DNA from: Paenibacillus sp. Soil766
GTDB taxonomy: Bacteria > Bacillota > Bacilli > Paenibacillales > NBRC-103111
DNA: 64,000 bases
NCBI RefSeq assembly: GCF_001428105.1
Contig: NZ_LMSJ01000003.1
Coordinates: 145,502 to 209,501 of the forward strand
Direction of reading: 5' to 3'
A program made the position numbers and the translations under genes. Below, in pieces: positions 1 to 8,660 of the stretch; within the stretch, counting starts at the first letter, position 1, and every line of letters begins with the position of its first letter. A model generated the notes under the pieces. It was not told the origin of the DNA. It saw only the letters and a list, made by a program, of their open reading frames with translations, and ran no database searches.

Positions 1-902
1 ATACAAGACAGCGATTTCAGATCGTCTGCGTTGGTTTTTAACATTTTATGCACCATTAAAGGAACGACTGTTACGATATCAACCCCATGCTCCCGAATTA
101 ACCGACAGGCGCTCTCTGCATCAAATCCCCGATGAATCACTACTTTTTTGCCCAAAGCGCAGAAAAGCAGCAGCACGGCCACCCCATAACCGTGATAAAT
201 AGGTGTCGCAATGTAGGCTGTATGCTTATTCAAGATCTGCAATCGTGTCAGAAACGCCGTAAAAGGATCCAAATAATTGAATAGCGATGGTTGATGCGCC
301 GCTTCTTTGGCCTTGCCAGTGGTTCCCCCTGTCAGCAGTACGAGCTTCCCTGAGGACGCTCGGCGTTGTTTTTGCTTTTTCGATACCATCGTAGCCGATA
401 AGTTATTGATTCCAGGATAAGTCGGATGATAGCTCAACAATTTGGCATTCAAGTACGTCGTTTGCTCAAGCAAAGCGCTTAGTTCCTCATCATAAACAAC
501 CAGCTGAAAATCTTTACTCTCCAGAATCGCCTGCAATTGATCCTTGCTCATTTCCGCATTCAGTAGATAGATATCTGCCCCCGTAAAAGAAACCGCATAG
601 ATGGCTTTCACCAGAGATGCATGGTTCTTGCACAAGAAGCCTACTCTCTGACCGGCAACAAGCTGGTATTTCATCTTCAGTAGGGCCGAAAGCTGTTTGG
701 ATTGTTCATACAATTGGCTGTAAGTTAGGGTTTCCTGCTCATCTGCCAAAGCGATTTTATCACCGTAGGTTCTAGCTGCAAACTGTAACAGAGCCATCAG
801 ATTGGTACCCGATGCGTAGATGGCGGAGGCTAACCGCAACAACGCGACCAGCGAGAGCAGTCTAATTTGGTATAACACATAGATCAGTTTACATATCCTC
901 AT
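1..902 (-). CDS. AMP-binding acyl-CoA ligase-like protein (3' end outside window)
   Basis: The open frame runs off the left edge, so only about 300 N-terminal residues are present. Translating the minus strand gives an ANL-superfamily adenylating domain. The P-loop-like A3 motif reads LVLLTGGTTGKAKE, followed by the usual YIATPIYHGYG segment and a VVPLMVHKML segment, as in acyl-CoA/long-chain fatty-acid ligases. Such enzymes activate carboxylic acids as acyl-AMP and then usually form a CoA thioester. The start is uncertain: ATG at 902 would overlap the upstream dehydrogenase stop by 14 nt, and GTG at 878 is an alternative. Overlap and shared direction imply an operon with the dehydrogenase. 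The substrate cannot be told from sequence. Confidence 0.85.
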   Translation of the reverse strand, partial: MRICKLIYVLYQIRLLSLVALLRLASAIYASGTNLMALLQFAARTYGDKIALADEQETLTYSQLYEQSKQLSALLKMKYQLVAGQRVGFLCKNHASLVKAIYAVSFTGADIYLLNAEMSKDQLQAILESKDFQLVVYDEELSALLEQTTYLNAKLLSYHPTYPGINNLSATMVSKKQKQRRASSGKLVLLTGGTTGKAKEAAHQPSLFNYLDPFTAFLTRLQILNKHTAYIATPIYHGYGVAVLLLFCALGKKVVIHRGFDAESACRLIREHGVDIVTVVPLMVHKMLKTNADDLKSLSC

Positions 903-1746
903 GGCCGATACCCTTTTTTCTTGATATTCTAGGCATGGTTCTGACAAATACGGAAGCCAGCTGTCCAAAAATTAGCCACCACGGTTTGAAGGACTGCCTT
1001 CTGGTGTAGATGGCATTACCGATCATCTTGGCGACATGCTCTGGGGACATGGCCGGTAATCTGCGATAAGCAGCAGTTGGCAGAATCATGGGCGTTCTTA
1101 CAAGCGGCAGATAGATCGATGTCGTGGCGATCCCCATCATGTTCAACTCAGAAGCGGCAGACCGAAACCAGGTGTCCAATGCTGACTTCGATGCCTGATA
1201 GGCCGCCCAATGAGGCATCGGAACTAACATCACATTGACCGTCGAAATGTTAATGATATGACCTTTCTTTTTTTCAAGCAGCGGTATGGTCGAGAGCAAC
1301 AGCCCAACCGGCGCGAAATAATTAATCGCCATTGTACGGGTGAAATCATGATAACGGTCCAGCGACTCCCGAATAGAACGATGGATCGAATGCCCCGCAT
1401 TGCTGATGACGATATCGAGCCCATCTGGCAGCTGATGGAGAAAGGTCAGCAGACCCTCCATGTCTTTCGGGTCTCGGAGATCAGCGGGGAACACACTTAC
1501 GCGGGCTGCCGCTTTCGTTTCGATATCAAGTTTCATCGTGGCAAGCTTAGCCTCTCGTCTGGCTACCAAGATCAGGTGAACCCGCATATCGGCAAGCAGA
1601 TAAGCAAGTTGTTCTCCGATTCCGGAACTAGCTCCAGTTATTAACACCGTCGTACCTGCTAGCTGGCGCTCTAGCTTCGGTTTGTTCAATTTCGTCGGTG
1701 GATATAAGAGATATGCGAGAAGTCTGTGTAGGTTAGCACTTGGCAT
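889..1746 (-). CDS. Short-chain dehydrogenase/reductase (SDR)
   Basis: A 285-residue classical SDR with an N-terminal extension. The nucleotide-binding motif TGASSGIG is at about residues 37-44, followed by the NAG motif (NAGHS) and the catalytic YxxxK (YQASK) near residue 180. It would oxidise or reduce a hydroxyl/carbonyl with NAD(P). The frame is open further upstream, but I place the start at ATG 1746 because AAGGAAGG lies about 10 nt before it; the 27 upstream codons have no comparable site. The C-terminal region has hydrophobic stretches (about residues 250-270), so membrane association is possible. It is followed with overlap by the acyl-CoA ligase-like gene, suggesting joint action on an acyl or lipid substrate. 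Confidence 0.9.
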   Translation of the reverse strand: MPSANLHRLLAYLLYPPTKLNKPKLERQLAGTTVLITGASSGIGEQLAYLLADMRVHLILVARREAKLATMKLDIETKAAARVSVFPADLRDPKDMEGLLTFLHQLPDGLDIVISNAGHSIHRSIRESLDRYHDFTRTMAINYFAPVGLLLSTIPLLEKKKGHIINISTVNVMLVPMPHWAAYQASKSALDTWFRSAASELNMMGIATTSIYLPLVRTPMILPTAAYRRLPAMSPEHVAKMIGNAIYTRRQSFKPWWLIFGQLASVFVRTMPRISRKKGIGHEDM

Positions 1747-1814
1747 GAATTCACTACCTTCCTTACCTTTTATGGTACTATAATGAGATGAATAGACGGT
1801 AAGGGGATACAAAC

Positions 1815-2039
1815 ATGAAGAATACAAATGAGGCTATCGTAGCGTGGTCGTTAAGCTATGAATTTGTTTTTTATCTACTTGCGGGGAGCTTATTTTTTAT
1901 TTCCAAACGAACCTTTCCCCACTTCTGGAAATACCTGCTTTACACTTTCTTCACTCTCATTTGTATCTTCGTCGTTTACTTATATCCGAAAACATTATTT
2001 TTCGTTGTCTGGACCGTTTGCAAAAAAGAAGAACTATGA
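1815..2039 (+). CDS. Small hydrophobic membrane protein, unrecognised
   Basis: A 74-residue ORF beginning with ATG 8-9 nt after a good AAGGGG ribosome site. The product has two predicted membrane spans (about residues 15-31 and 38-60) separated by a basic loop (SKRTF) and ending in a charged KKEEL tail, an in-out hairpin topology. It is divergent from the SDR gene and convergent with the phosphoesterase gene. I do not recognise a family. The ribosome site and the membrane-like composition favour a real gene over chance, but the two other plus frames are also open here, which lowers certainty. Confidence 0.45.
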   Translation: MKNTNEAIVAWSLSYEFVFYLLAGSLFFISKRTFPHFWKYLLYTFFTLICIFVVYLYPKTLFFVVWTVCKKEEL

Positions 2040-2059
2040 GACGACAGGTGTTTCGGTCG

Positions 2060-2923
2060 TTAAACCAACGTCAACACCGTAATCTCAGGTCGACACATAA
2101 ACCGAATCGGTTGTACCGACACACCGATACCTCGATTCGTATAGAGAGTGAGCGACTTATTGTCCCCTACATGATAGAGTCCTGAAGAATATTTGACGCC
2201 ATAAGGCACGGAAGCCAGTGGCCCAATGATTGGGAGTCTTACTTGTCCACCGTGGGAATGCCCCGACAGCTGTAAATGGACGGCTCCAGCAGCCGCAACA
2301 ACATCGGCATAATCCGGTGCATGGGATAATAGGAGAACCCACTCTTCTTTTTTCGCTGACTGCATCGCCGCTTTCAGATTAGGAACGCCTTCCCACATAT
2401 CCTCTACGCCGGCAATCCATATGGATTGGCTGTCTTTCTGAATCCGTAGTCCCCGATTACGCAGGCAGCGAAACCCTCCACCCTCTAACACATCCGCCAC
2501 TTCTTCAACAGCACCATAATAATCGTGATTACCGAGCACGGCATAACAGCCGTATGGTGCTGTAATCTTCTTCAGAACATCCCGTATGTCTTGTCCTTGC
2601 CCACCAATCTCATAATCGACTAGATCGCCGGTAAAGCATACGATATCTGGCTTTTCCGCCTGAATGACATCGACTACCTCCGTTAATTGCTTAATATCCA
2701 GATGAAATCCAAAATGCAAATCGCTGAATTGCACTACCCGCAAACCCTTGAATGCCTCCGGCAGAGTAGGAAAAGCCAATGACATACGCTCCACTTGCAA
2801 CCAACGGGGCTCCACCAGCGTGGCATACCCATAACTTAACGGCGGGACTGATAATAGACTTCCGCCCAGCAGCAAACCCTTTTTCAAAAAGGAACGACGA
2901 CTCATTTTCTCTTTATTTTCCAT
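2060..2923 (-). CDS. Tat-exported metallophosphoesterase (YkuE-like)
   Basis: About 287 residues. The N-terminus carries a twin-arginine motif SRRSFLKK followed by a hydrophobic stretch, so export by Tat is expected. The calcineurin-like phosphoesterase metal motifs follow in order: FSDLHFG, GDLVDY, GNHDYYG, and GHSHGGQ near the C-terminus. The layout matches Bacillus YkuE, a Tat substrate associated with the cell wall; that comparison is from memory. Start choice is weakly supported: ATG 2923, ATG 2905 (directly at MSRRS) and a TTG at 2941 are all possible, and none has a strong ribosome site. The gene stands alone, between two plus-strand genes. The natural substrate is unknown. Confidence 0.88.
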   Translation of the reverse strand: MENKEKMSRRSFLKKGLLLGGSLLSVPPLSYGYATLVEPRWLQVERMSLAFPTLPEAFKGLRVVQFSDLHFGFHLDIKQLTEVVDVIQAEKPDIVCFTGDLVDYEIGGQGQDIRDVLKKITAPYGCYAVLGNHDYYGAVEEVADVLEGGGFRCLRNRGLRIQKDSQSIWIAGVEDMWEGVPNLKAAMQSAKKEEWVLLLSHAPDYADVVAAAGAVHLQLSGHSHGGQVRLPIIGPLASVPYGVKYSSGLYHVGDNKSLTLYTNRGIGVSVQPIRFMCRPEITVLTLV

Positions 2924-3094
2924 ATAACAATCATATAACAAATGGGGGCTATCTTGCTATTTCAACTCCTGCTACCCTTACCCAATCCAGAAAAATATTT
3001 CCAAAAGTATGCAACAAATCTTCAATTCGCTCCGTTTAGTGGATACAGATATAAATAATGGAAACCTACAATAACGAAGCAAAGGATGAGCTCG

Positions 3095-5440
3095 ATGAAG
3101 AAAAAGGTTATGGCCGCAGGCCTCCTAACGACCGCGATCCTCTTAACATCCGCTTTTACGCCTGTCTCTACGAATGCTGGTCAGGAAACGGTCGTCAAGT
3201 TTGAGGGGCAACCGATCGCTTTCTCGCATCAGCTTCGCATGATGGATGGCGTTCTCATGGCCCCTGTTCGCGATCTTGTAACCGCTTTAGGCATGGAAGT
3301 AACCTGGAATGAAGCTGAACGAACTGCCGTTGTTACACGCGATGGGTACGAGCTGAAGCTGCCCCTAAATTCCGACTCTGCCAATATCAATGGGCAAGCG
3401 ACCACGATGCATGGTACTACACAAATCGTAAGTGACTCTCTCTACGTCCCGCTGCGTTTCTTTATGGAAAGCGCCAATCATGTTGTTCGCTGGGATTCAG
3501 CAACCAGTTCCGTTAACATCACCAAGCAAACTGACAGCTTGCCGGTTGTGGGTACCTATGACCACTTGGTTACCCTGTTAACGCAGAATGAAAGCAACCA
3601 ACGACACTCAGTAACGCTTCAGTCAAAATTAGCCATCTCTGATTCTACCACGACATCCTCGGCGCCAACGGCTTCCAGCAGTGCTGGTGTCACCGCCCAA
3701 GACTCCGCCAAATCCCCGTCACCCGAGTACTCTGGAACGAATGTGCAAGTGCAAGGTGTGGATGAATCGGATGTCGTCAAGTCAGATGGAACGTACATTT
3801 ATACCGTAAATAAGCAGCGGATCATCGTCACACAAGCGTATCCAGCAGATCAGATGAAAGTGCTGAGTATTCTTGATTTCCCCACAACGGCCAACACCGC
3901 CAATACACAGTTTCAACCGAGTGAAATCTACGTAGACGATACGCATCTCATTGTGCTGGGACAATCTTATCAGAACCTGAAGCCCGTGCCTTACAATGAG
4001 GCTGCCAGCAGTGGTAGTAGTAGTATTAGCATTGCAGATAAGAGAATGATTTCACCTATCCGATCACAGGCAACGACGAAGGTCATGGTTTACGATCTCG
4101 CGGACCGGAGTAACCTGAAGTTAGTTAAAGAAGTTGAACTAGAAGGAAACTATATATCTTCCCGCAAAATCGGGACATCGCTTTATTTTATCGCCAATAA
4201 ATATGTGAATTACTATCACTACCGGGAAATGGCGAATACGGATGATGCCAAAAAAGAACTAGCCCCTGCTTACCGTGATTCCTCGGCAGGTGATTCTTTC
4301 ACCTCGATTCCGTTGGATCAAATCTACTATTTGCCTAAAGCCCTTGAGCCGGGCTATGTGCTCATCGGTGGTCTTAACCTGGACGATCTGACGCAGACGA
4401 TGAATGTCACTTCGTACCTCGGCTCAGGGCAGAATGTGTACGCGTCAGAAGAGAACTTATACGTGGCAGCCACAACCTATGAAGATCAACAGCAGGACAC
4501 GATTCTCTATCAATTCGGGCTGAACACAGGCAAAGCTATCTATAAAAATACCGGCAAAGTGCCTGGTCATCTACTTAATCAATTCTCGATGGATGAGTAT
4601 AACGGTCACCTCCGTCTTGCTACAACCACAGGTGAAGTCTGGCGCACAGATGAGGGCACATCGAAAAACCACGTCTATATCCTTGACACGAATCTGAAAG
4701 AGGAAGGCAAAATCTTAAACATTGCGCCAGGCGAACGCATTTATTCTACCCGCTTCATGGGCGACCGCGCATATATGGTTACTTTTAAAAACACGGACCC
4801 GCTATTCGTCCTAGACTTAAAGCAGCCCGATCAGCCGAAATTGTTAGGGGCATTAAAGATTCCAGGCTATAGCAACTATCTGCATCCTTATGATGAAAAC
4901 CATATTATTGGCTTCGGCAAGGATACCGTTGAAGTCGCGAACAAAAACGTAGCAGGCTCACAATCCATCGCCTATTATCAAGGCATGAAGGTGGCATTGT
5001 TCGATGTATCCGATGTGAATAATCCGAAGGAGAAATTTACCGAGCTGATCGGGAATCGTGGAACAGATTCGGAGTTGCTGAACAATCACCGTGCGTTGCT
5101 CTTTTCTAAAGAGAATAATTTGCTATCCTTCCCTGTTACCGTGATGAAAATCGATCCGGCCGCCAATTCGAAGAATCCGGCTAGCGCATACGGAAGCTTT
5201 GCTTTCCAGGGGGCGTACGTTTATAACCTTGATTTAGAAAAAGGTTTCCAGTTCCGCGGCGGCATCACCCATCTCTCGCAGGAAGATCTGCGTAAAGCGG
5301 GGCAGCATTACTATGCTGGTGACAAACAGGTGCAGCGCGTCCTCTATATCGGCGATATCCTATACACCGTTTCGAACGGGTTCATTAAAGCGAACGACCT
5401 TACTACGCTACAGGAAAAGAATACGGTAGCCATCCCGTAA
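3095..5440 (+). CDS. Secreted copper-amine-oxidase-N domain / beta-propeller protein
   Basis: About 781 residues. A signal peptide (KKKVMAAGLLTTAILLTSAF..NA) is followed by a copper amine oxidase N-terminal 'stalk' domain at about residues 25-145. Its marks are APVRDLVTALGMEVTWNE and VPLRFFMESANHVVRWD. A Ser/Thr/Pro-rich linker (about 180-210) leads into a large beta-propeller domain (to the C-terminus) with a Y-x-V-N start, the type annotated as distantly WD40-like secreted propeller. The domain pairing is common in Paenibacillus envelope proteins. I start at ATG 3095 because AAAGGA lies 8 nt upstream; ATG 3086 overlaps that site. No catalytic residues are evident; a binding or structural role outside the membrane is likely. 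A hairpin at 5532 separates it from the convergent gene. Confidence 0.85.
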   Translation: MKKKVMAAGLLTTAILLTSAFTPVSTNAGQETVVKFEGQPIAFSHQLRMMDGVLMAPVRDLVTALGMEVTWNEAERTAVVTRDGYELKLPLNSDSANINGQATTMHGTTQIVSDSLYVPLRFFMESANHVVRWDSATSSVNITKQTDSLPVVGTYDHLVTLLTQNESNQRHSVTLQSKLAISDSTTTSSAPTASSSAGVTAQDSAKSPSPEYSGTNVQVQGVDESDVVKSDGTYIYTVNKQRIIVTQAYPADQMKVLSILDFPTTANTANTQFQPSEIYVDDTHLIVLGQSYQNLKPVPYNEAASSGSSSISIADKRMISPIRSQATTKVMVYDLADRSNLKLVKEVELEGNYISSRKIGTSLYFIANKYVNYYHYREMANTDDAKKELAPAYRDSSAGDSFTSIPLDQIYYLPKALEPGYVLIGGLNLDDLTQTMNVTSYLGSGQNVYASEENLYVAATTYEDQQQDTILYQFGLNTGKAIYKNTGKVPGHLLNQFSMDEYNGHLRLATTTGEVWRTDEGTSKNHVYILDTNLKEEGKILNIAPGERIYSTRFMGDRAYMVTFKNTDPLFVLDLKQPDQPKLLGALKIPGYSNYLHPYDENHIIGFGKDTVEVANKNVAGSQSIAYYQGMKVALFDVSDVNNPKEKFTELIGNRGTDSELLNNHRALLFSKENNLLSFPVTVMKIDPAANSKNPASAYGSFAFQGAYVYNLDLEKGFQFRGGITHLSQEDLRKAGQHYYAGDKQVQRVLYIGDILYTVSNGFIKANDLTTLQEKNTVAIP

Positions 5441-5531
5441 TCACGTAGGAGAATTAATAAACTCACATCCGATCAACTCACTCTGCTGACGCAGCAAAGC
5501 AGACTTAGACTTCTACTTCAGTAAGCCAAAA

Positions 5532-5559
5532 AGCCCCGAATCCTATAGGGATCGGGGCT
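5532..5559. terminator. Bidirectional terminator between convergent genes
   Basis: Inverted repeat AGCCCCGA..TCGGGGCT with extended pairing through ATCC/GGGAT. On the minus strand it is followed by TTTTT, so it best terminates the racemase/oxidase operon; on the plus strand the T-run is weak. It lies between stops at 5440 and 5582. Confidence 0.8.
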
Positions 5560-5581
5560 CTTCCTATTTCTACAAATCAAT

Positions 5582-6238
5582 TTACAAGGTCAAAACATCT
5601 TTCATATACGTGGCTAATGAATCGAGTTGGTTCCCAACGTTGCGCTTCGTTTGCTTCTCAGCAGCCTGTGCCGCTGGAACCATCGAGAGTTGGGCCGCAA
5701 TTACACGCTTCGTTGGATTCGCCTCGATCACTTCGATCAAACCCTGCGTGACAGCTTCGATGTATTCATTCTTCTTACCTTGCATGATGAGATCAAACGT
5801 ATTCTCCAGCAAAGCGGGTGTTGCGTCTAGCACTTTCCCCTTCGTAGTGGCGTAAGCGGCTAGTTGGTTCATTGTACCTTGTACAGTACTTGGATTCGTG
5901 AAAGCAATGATTGTGGGCTGATCTAGCTGACAGATCTCTTCGAACAGCGGATCATCAATTTTGATGACCGGAATAGGAAAACGATGAACATTTTCATCAT
6001 AAATTGCTGTAAAAAAAGTGCAGGTTATTAAAATCGCATCTACGTGGCTTTTGGCTATCCAGTTCAGTGTGTCGAGCACTTTCTTTTGAGCCATTTCGGT
6101 CGTGAAATCCGCATCCTTCTTGATCCGATCCAGACCTGGATCTACATAATGAATGAGCTCCACCCCTAAACTGCGCAGGGCATTTTCAATATGCTCGATA
6201 TTGGAATAATGGGCATGAAAGCATCCGATTCTTTGCAT
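5582..6238 (-). CDS. Aspartate/glutamate racemase-like protein
   Basis: 218 residues. Features of the Asp/Glu/hydantoin racemase fold are visible: IGCFHAHYSNIEHIENAL at the N-terminus, the first half-site LITCTFFTA with one cysteine at about residue 73, and a second half-site VIAAQLSMVPAA at about residue 180. Family members normally use a cysteine in each half-site. Here the second is replaced (AAQLSM has none), so a two-base racemase mechanism looks compromised; a one-cysteine lyase/decarboxylase-like or non-catalytic role is possible. AGGAGA lies about 7 nt before ATG 6238. It follows the alditol oxidase gene by 2 nt, so the two are translationally coupled. Confidence 0.7.
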   Translation of the reverse strand: MQRIGCFHAHYSNIEHIENALRSLGVELIHYVDPGLDRIKKDADFTTEMAQKKVLDTLNWIAKSHVDAILITCTFFTAIYDENVHRFPIPVIKIDDPLFEEICQLDQPTIIAFTNPSTVQGTMNQLAAYATTKGKVLDATPALLENTFDLIMQGKKNEYIEAVTQGLIEVIEANPTKRVIAAQLSMVPAAQAAEKQTKRNVGNQLDSLATYMKDVLTL

Positions 6239-6240
6239 CG

Positions 6241-7512
6241 TTAGTCTCCTAAAATGTACGTTCTCAAGAAGGCATTACGAAACTTGCCATCTGGATCACA
6301 TTGGCGAAGCAATTGCTGAAAGTCCGGCAGCTTCTCATACATGGACTGCACTCGATCGGGAGACATCGTAAACAGCTTGCCCCAGTGGGGCCGAGCATCA
6401 AAAGGCTCGAGTTGCTGTTCCATGATAGGCAGTAGTTGCTTCACAGCTTCCCAATTCGGTTTCCATGTAAAATGAAAAGCCACCATCTCCTGCTTATAGC
6501 AGGGACTCATCCACAAATCATCTTCAGCAATTGTACGTACCTCAGATACATAAAGCAGTGGCGATATAAGCTCTTTGATACCGTCGAGCGCGCATAGTGC
6601 CGCATACGCATGTTGACGGGGCACGTAATATTCGCTCTGCAATTCTTCCCCCGCGCTAGGCGTGAAATCCATCCGAAAGTGCGGCATCCGTTCATGCCAA
6701 GGTCCTGGTATTCCCATTTGTTCACTGCAATTCTCGGAGGTGTGACCTGGCACGGGATGGCGATGTGCGTCAGCGAGCTTAGCTCCGAACAATTCAGCTA
6801 CCACCTGCTCAGTAGTGGAGGATGAATCCTTGATTACCTGCTTCTTCCACAGTTGATTAAACGAGGATTCCTGCCAGTTTGTGAAAAGACTAACACTATA
6901 GCCGCTAGAAAAAATGTCATTGAAATGAGCTTCAAGCTGCGCCAAGGGCAAGTTGTCGTACACATGTTGATACATTTCAAAGGATGGAACTACGTTCAAG
7001 GTGATTTTCGTGACTACGCCTAATCCACCTAGTCCAACTGCGGCACCGGCAAGACGACCATCTTCAAGATCACGAGAGAACAGCGCGATACTTCCATCTG
7101 CAGTTACCACTTCCATGGCATGCACGGCTGTTGCCAAATTACCATGGCGATCACCAGAACCATGTGTAGCGGTTGCACATGCGCCTGCAACAGTAATATG
7201 AGGTAAAGATGCGAGATTGTGCAGCGCATACCCATTCGCATGAAGATATTCACCTAACTCACCATAGCGAATGCCTGCTTCAACCGTTACCCTATGGTTC
7301 GTTTGGTCCAATTCAATCACTCGGTTCAGCTTCTCAAGCGAGATCAAGTTTTCCGTACAATCGGCGATCCCATTAAACGAATGGCGCGTGCCAAGCACTT
7401 TGATTTGTTGACTACTTGCTACTAATGCTTGTACTTCTTCAACGTTCGCGGGAACATAATAGTTGGAGGCGCTGTACGTATAATTGCCAGCCCAGTTGCG
7501 ATTATTCATCAT
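6241..7512 (-). CDS. FAD-dependent alditol (xylitol/sorbitol) oxidase
   Basis: 423 residues, close in length and order of motifs to Streptomyces coelicolor alditol oxidase AldO (comparison from memory). The flavin-attachment loop GTRHSFN has His44, the position that covalently binds FAD in AldO. It is followed by SLPHITVAGACATATHGSG, and later by VPGHTSEN, PGPWHERMPHFR, LQSEYYVPR, ARPHWGK and GKFRNAF, all conserved blocks of this family. AldO-type enzymes oxidise the terminal hydroxyl of sugar alcohols with O2, releasing H2O2 and an aldose. ATG 7512 is preceded by AAAGGG about 12 nt upstream. It heads a two-gene operon with the racemase-like gene. No signal peptide is seen, so it is cytoplasmic. 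Confidence 0.9.
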   Translation of the reverse strand: MMNNRNWAGNYTYSASNYYVPANVEEVQALVASSQQIKVLGTRHSFNGIADCTENLISLEKLNRVIELDQTNHRVTVEAGIRYGELGEYLHANGYALHNLASLPHITVAGACATATHGSGDRHGNLATAVHAMEVVTADGSIALFSRDLEDGRLAGAAVGLGGLGVVTKITLNVVPSFEMYQHVYDNLPLAQLEAHFNDIFSSGYSVSLFTNWQESSFNQLWKKQVIKDSSSTTEQVVAELFGAKLADAHRHPVPGHTSENCSEQMGIPGPWHERMPHFRMDFTPSAGEELQSEYYVPRQHAYAALCALDGIKELISPLLYVSEVRTIAEDDLWMSPCYKQEMVAFHFTWKPNWEAVKQLLPIMEQQLEPFDARPHWGKLFTMSPDRVQSMYEKLPDFQQLLRQCDPDGKFRNAFLRTYILGD

Positions 7513-7592
7513 CGATGTAGCACACCCTTTCCTTCAACCATTTTAACATATGGCACTATCGAAGCCTAAATCCATTAATCTACATGGGTAAA

Positions 7593-7625
7593 AGGATGAC
7601 CTCTCCCTTTAGGAAAAGTCATCCT
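7593..7625 (-). terminator. Rho-independent terminator
   Basis: AGGATGAC / GTCATCCT stem with a 17-nt loop. On the minus strand it is followed by TTTT, placing it just after the solute-binding lipoprotein gene (stop at 7682). Confidence 0.7.
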
Positions 7626-7681
7626 AACTTTGAATTTAGCGTTGTGTCTGTTTAGGGTCCCCACTTCAACTTGTCCTATCA

Positions 7682-8491
7682 TTACGCTTCGTGTTGTTGG
7701 TCATATTCCATTTCTTTTTTTATTTTGCTCGGCATCATGGTAGGTTTGCCACCGAACCACTTCGTATACAATTCTTCATAAGTGCCGTCCTTGGATACGG
7801 ATTGGAGCGCTTCACTGATCTTCCCAAGGTGCTTATTTTTCTTTTTGGCAACGATCGCAAGATTATCTTTGTTGAACGGATCTCCTACAATTTTCACCTT
7901 GCCTTGACCGGCGTTCTTGATGTAATCCTGCGCATTGCGTTCATCTACAATAACAGCGTCTGCTGTATGACTGACTAATTCATTGTAAGCATCCGTAATG
8001 TTGGAGAAGCTATGGATTTTCACCCCTGGAATTGCACTCGCATAGTAAAAACCCGTAGATCCGTTTTCGGTAGCCACTATTTTTTGCGCTAAGTCCTCTT
8101 TGCCCTTCATCGTCGCGTTCTCGGCAGCAGCAAGCATGACCAGATTGGTTTTCAAGTACGGATCTGAATACTCAAGATCGTTGCTCTTCGCATTCAAAAC
8201 AGTCTTCCCCGCAATGGCCACATCGATATTGCCATCCTTTAAGGCTTTGCTCATTTCACCCATTTCAATTGGAACCAGTTCATACGTAAGTTTCGATTTT
8301 TTAGCGAGCGCCTGCCATAAATCGACCTCAAAGCCCTTCTTCTCTCCCCCATCCACAAATGTAAAAGGGCGATCATTAGGATCAATGCCGACTTTAACCG
8401 TTTTATTCTGCGTGCAGCCTGGAACAATCAGCGCTGCCAACAGGGTGATCGAGAGGATAATTCCTCGTTTACTTCTAACGCCTGCCTTCAT
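7682..8491 (-). CDS. Amino-acid-type ABC transporter substrate-binding lipoprotein (orphan)
   Basis: 269 residues. A basic N-terminus, hydrophobic segment and lipobox (IVPGC) predict a lipoprotein anchored outside the membrane. The body is a periplasmic binding protein type 3 domain (HisJ/GlnH-like): TVKVGIDPNDRPFTF, GFEVDLWQALAKK, DVAIAGKTV, YSDPYL, and VIVDERNAQDYI. It would bind an amino acid or related small polar ligand. No permease or ATPase gene lies beside it, so it must either share a transporter encoded elsewhere or serve as a sensor. GAGGAGG lies about 11 nt before ATG 8491. Terminator at 7593. Confidence 0.88.
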   Translation of the reverse strand: MKAGVRSKRGIILSITLLAALIVPGCTQNKTVKVGIDPNDRPFTFVDGGEKKGFEVDLWQALAKKSKLTYELVPIEMGEMSKALKDGNIDVAIAGKTVLNAKSNDLEYSDPYLKTNLVMLAAAENATMKGKEDLAQKIVATENGSTGFYYASAIPGVKIHSFSNITDAYNELVSHTADAVIVDERNAQDYIKNAGQGKVKIVGDPFNKDNLAIVAKKKNKHLGKISEALQSVSKDGTYEELYTKWFGGKPTMMPSKIKKEMEYDQQHEA

Positions 8492-8660
8492 TGCTTCAAC
8501 ACCCTCCTCATTGGGTAAACATAGGTATTATTTGTCAATGTAGTTGTAGTTATGCAAAACAAGAAACCAGCCGAGCCCTAGCGTTCGGATTTGAGGATAT
8601 CCCCTGCATCCAAAACCGATCCTATACGTATTACCTTAGAAGGAAGGAGCTGCTTTACAC

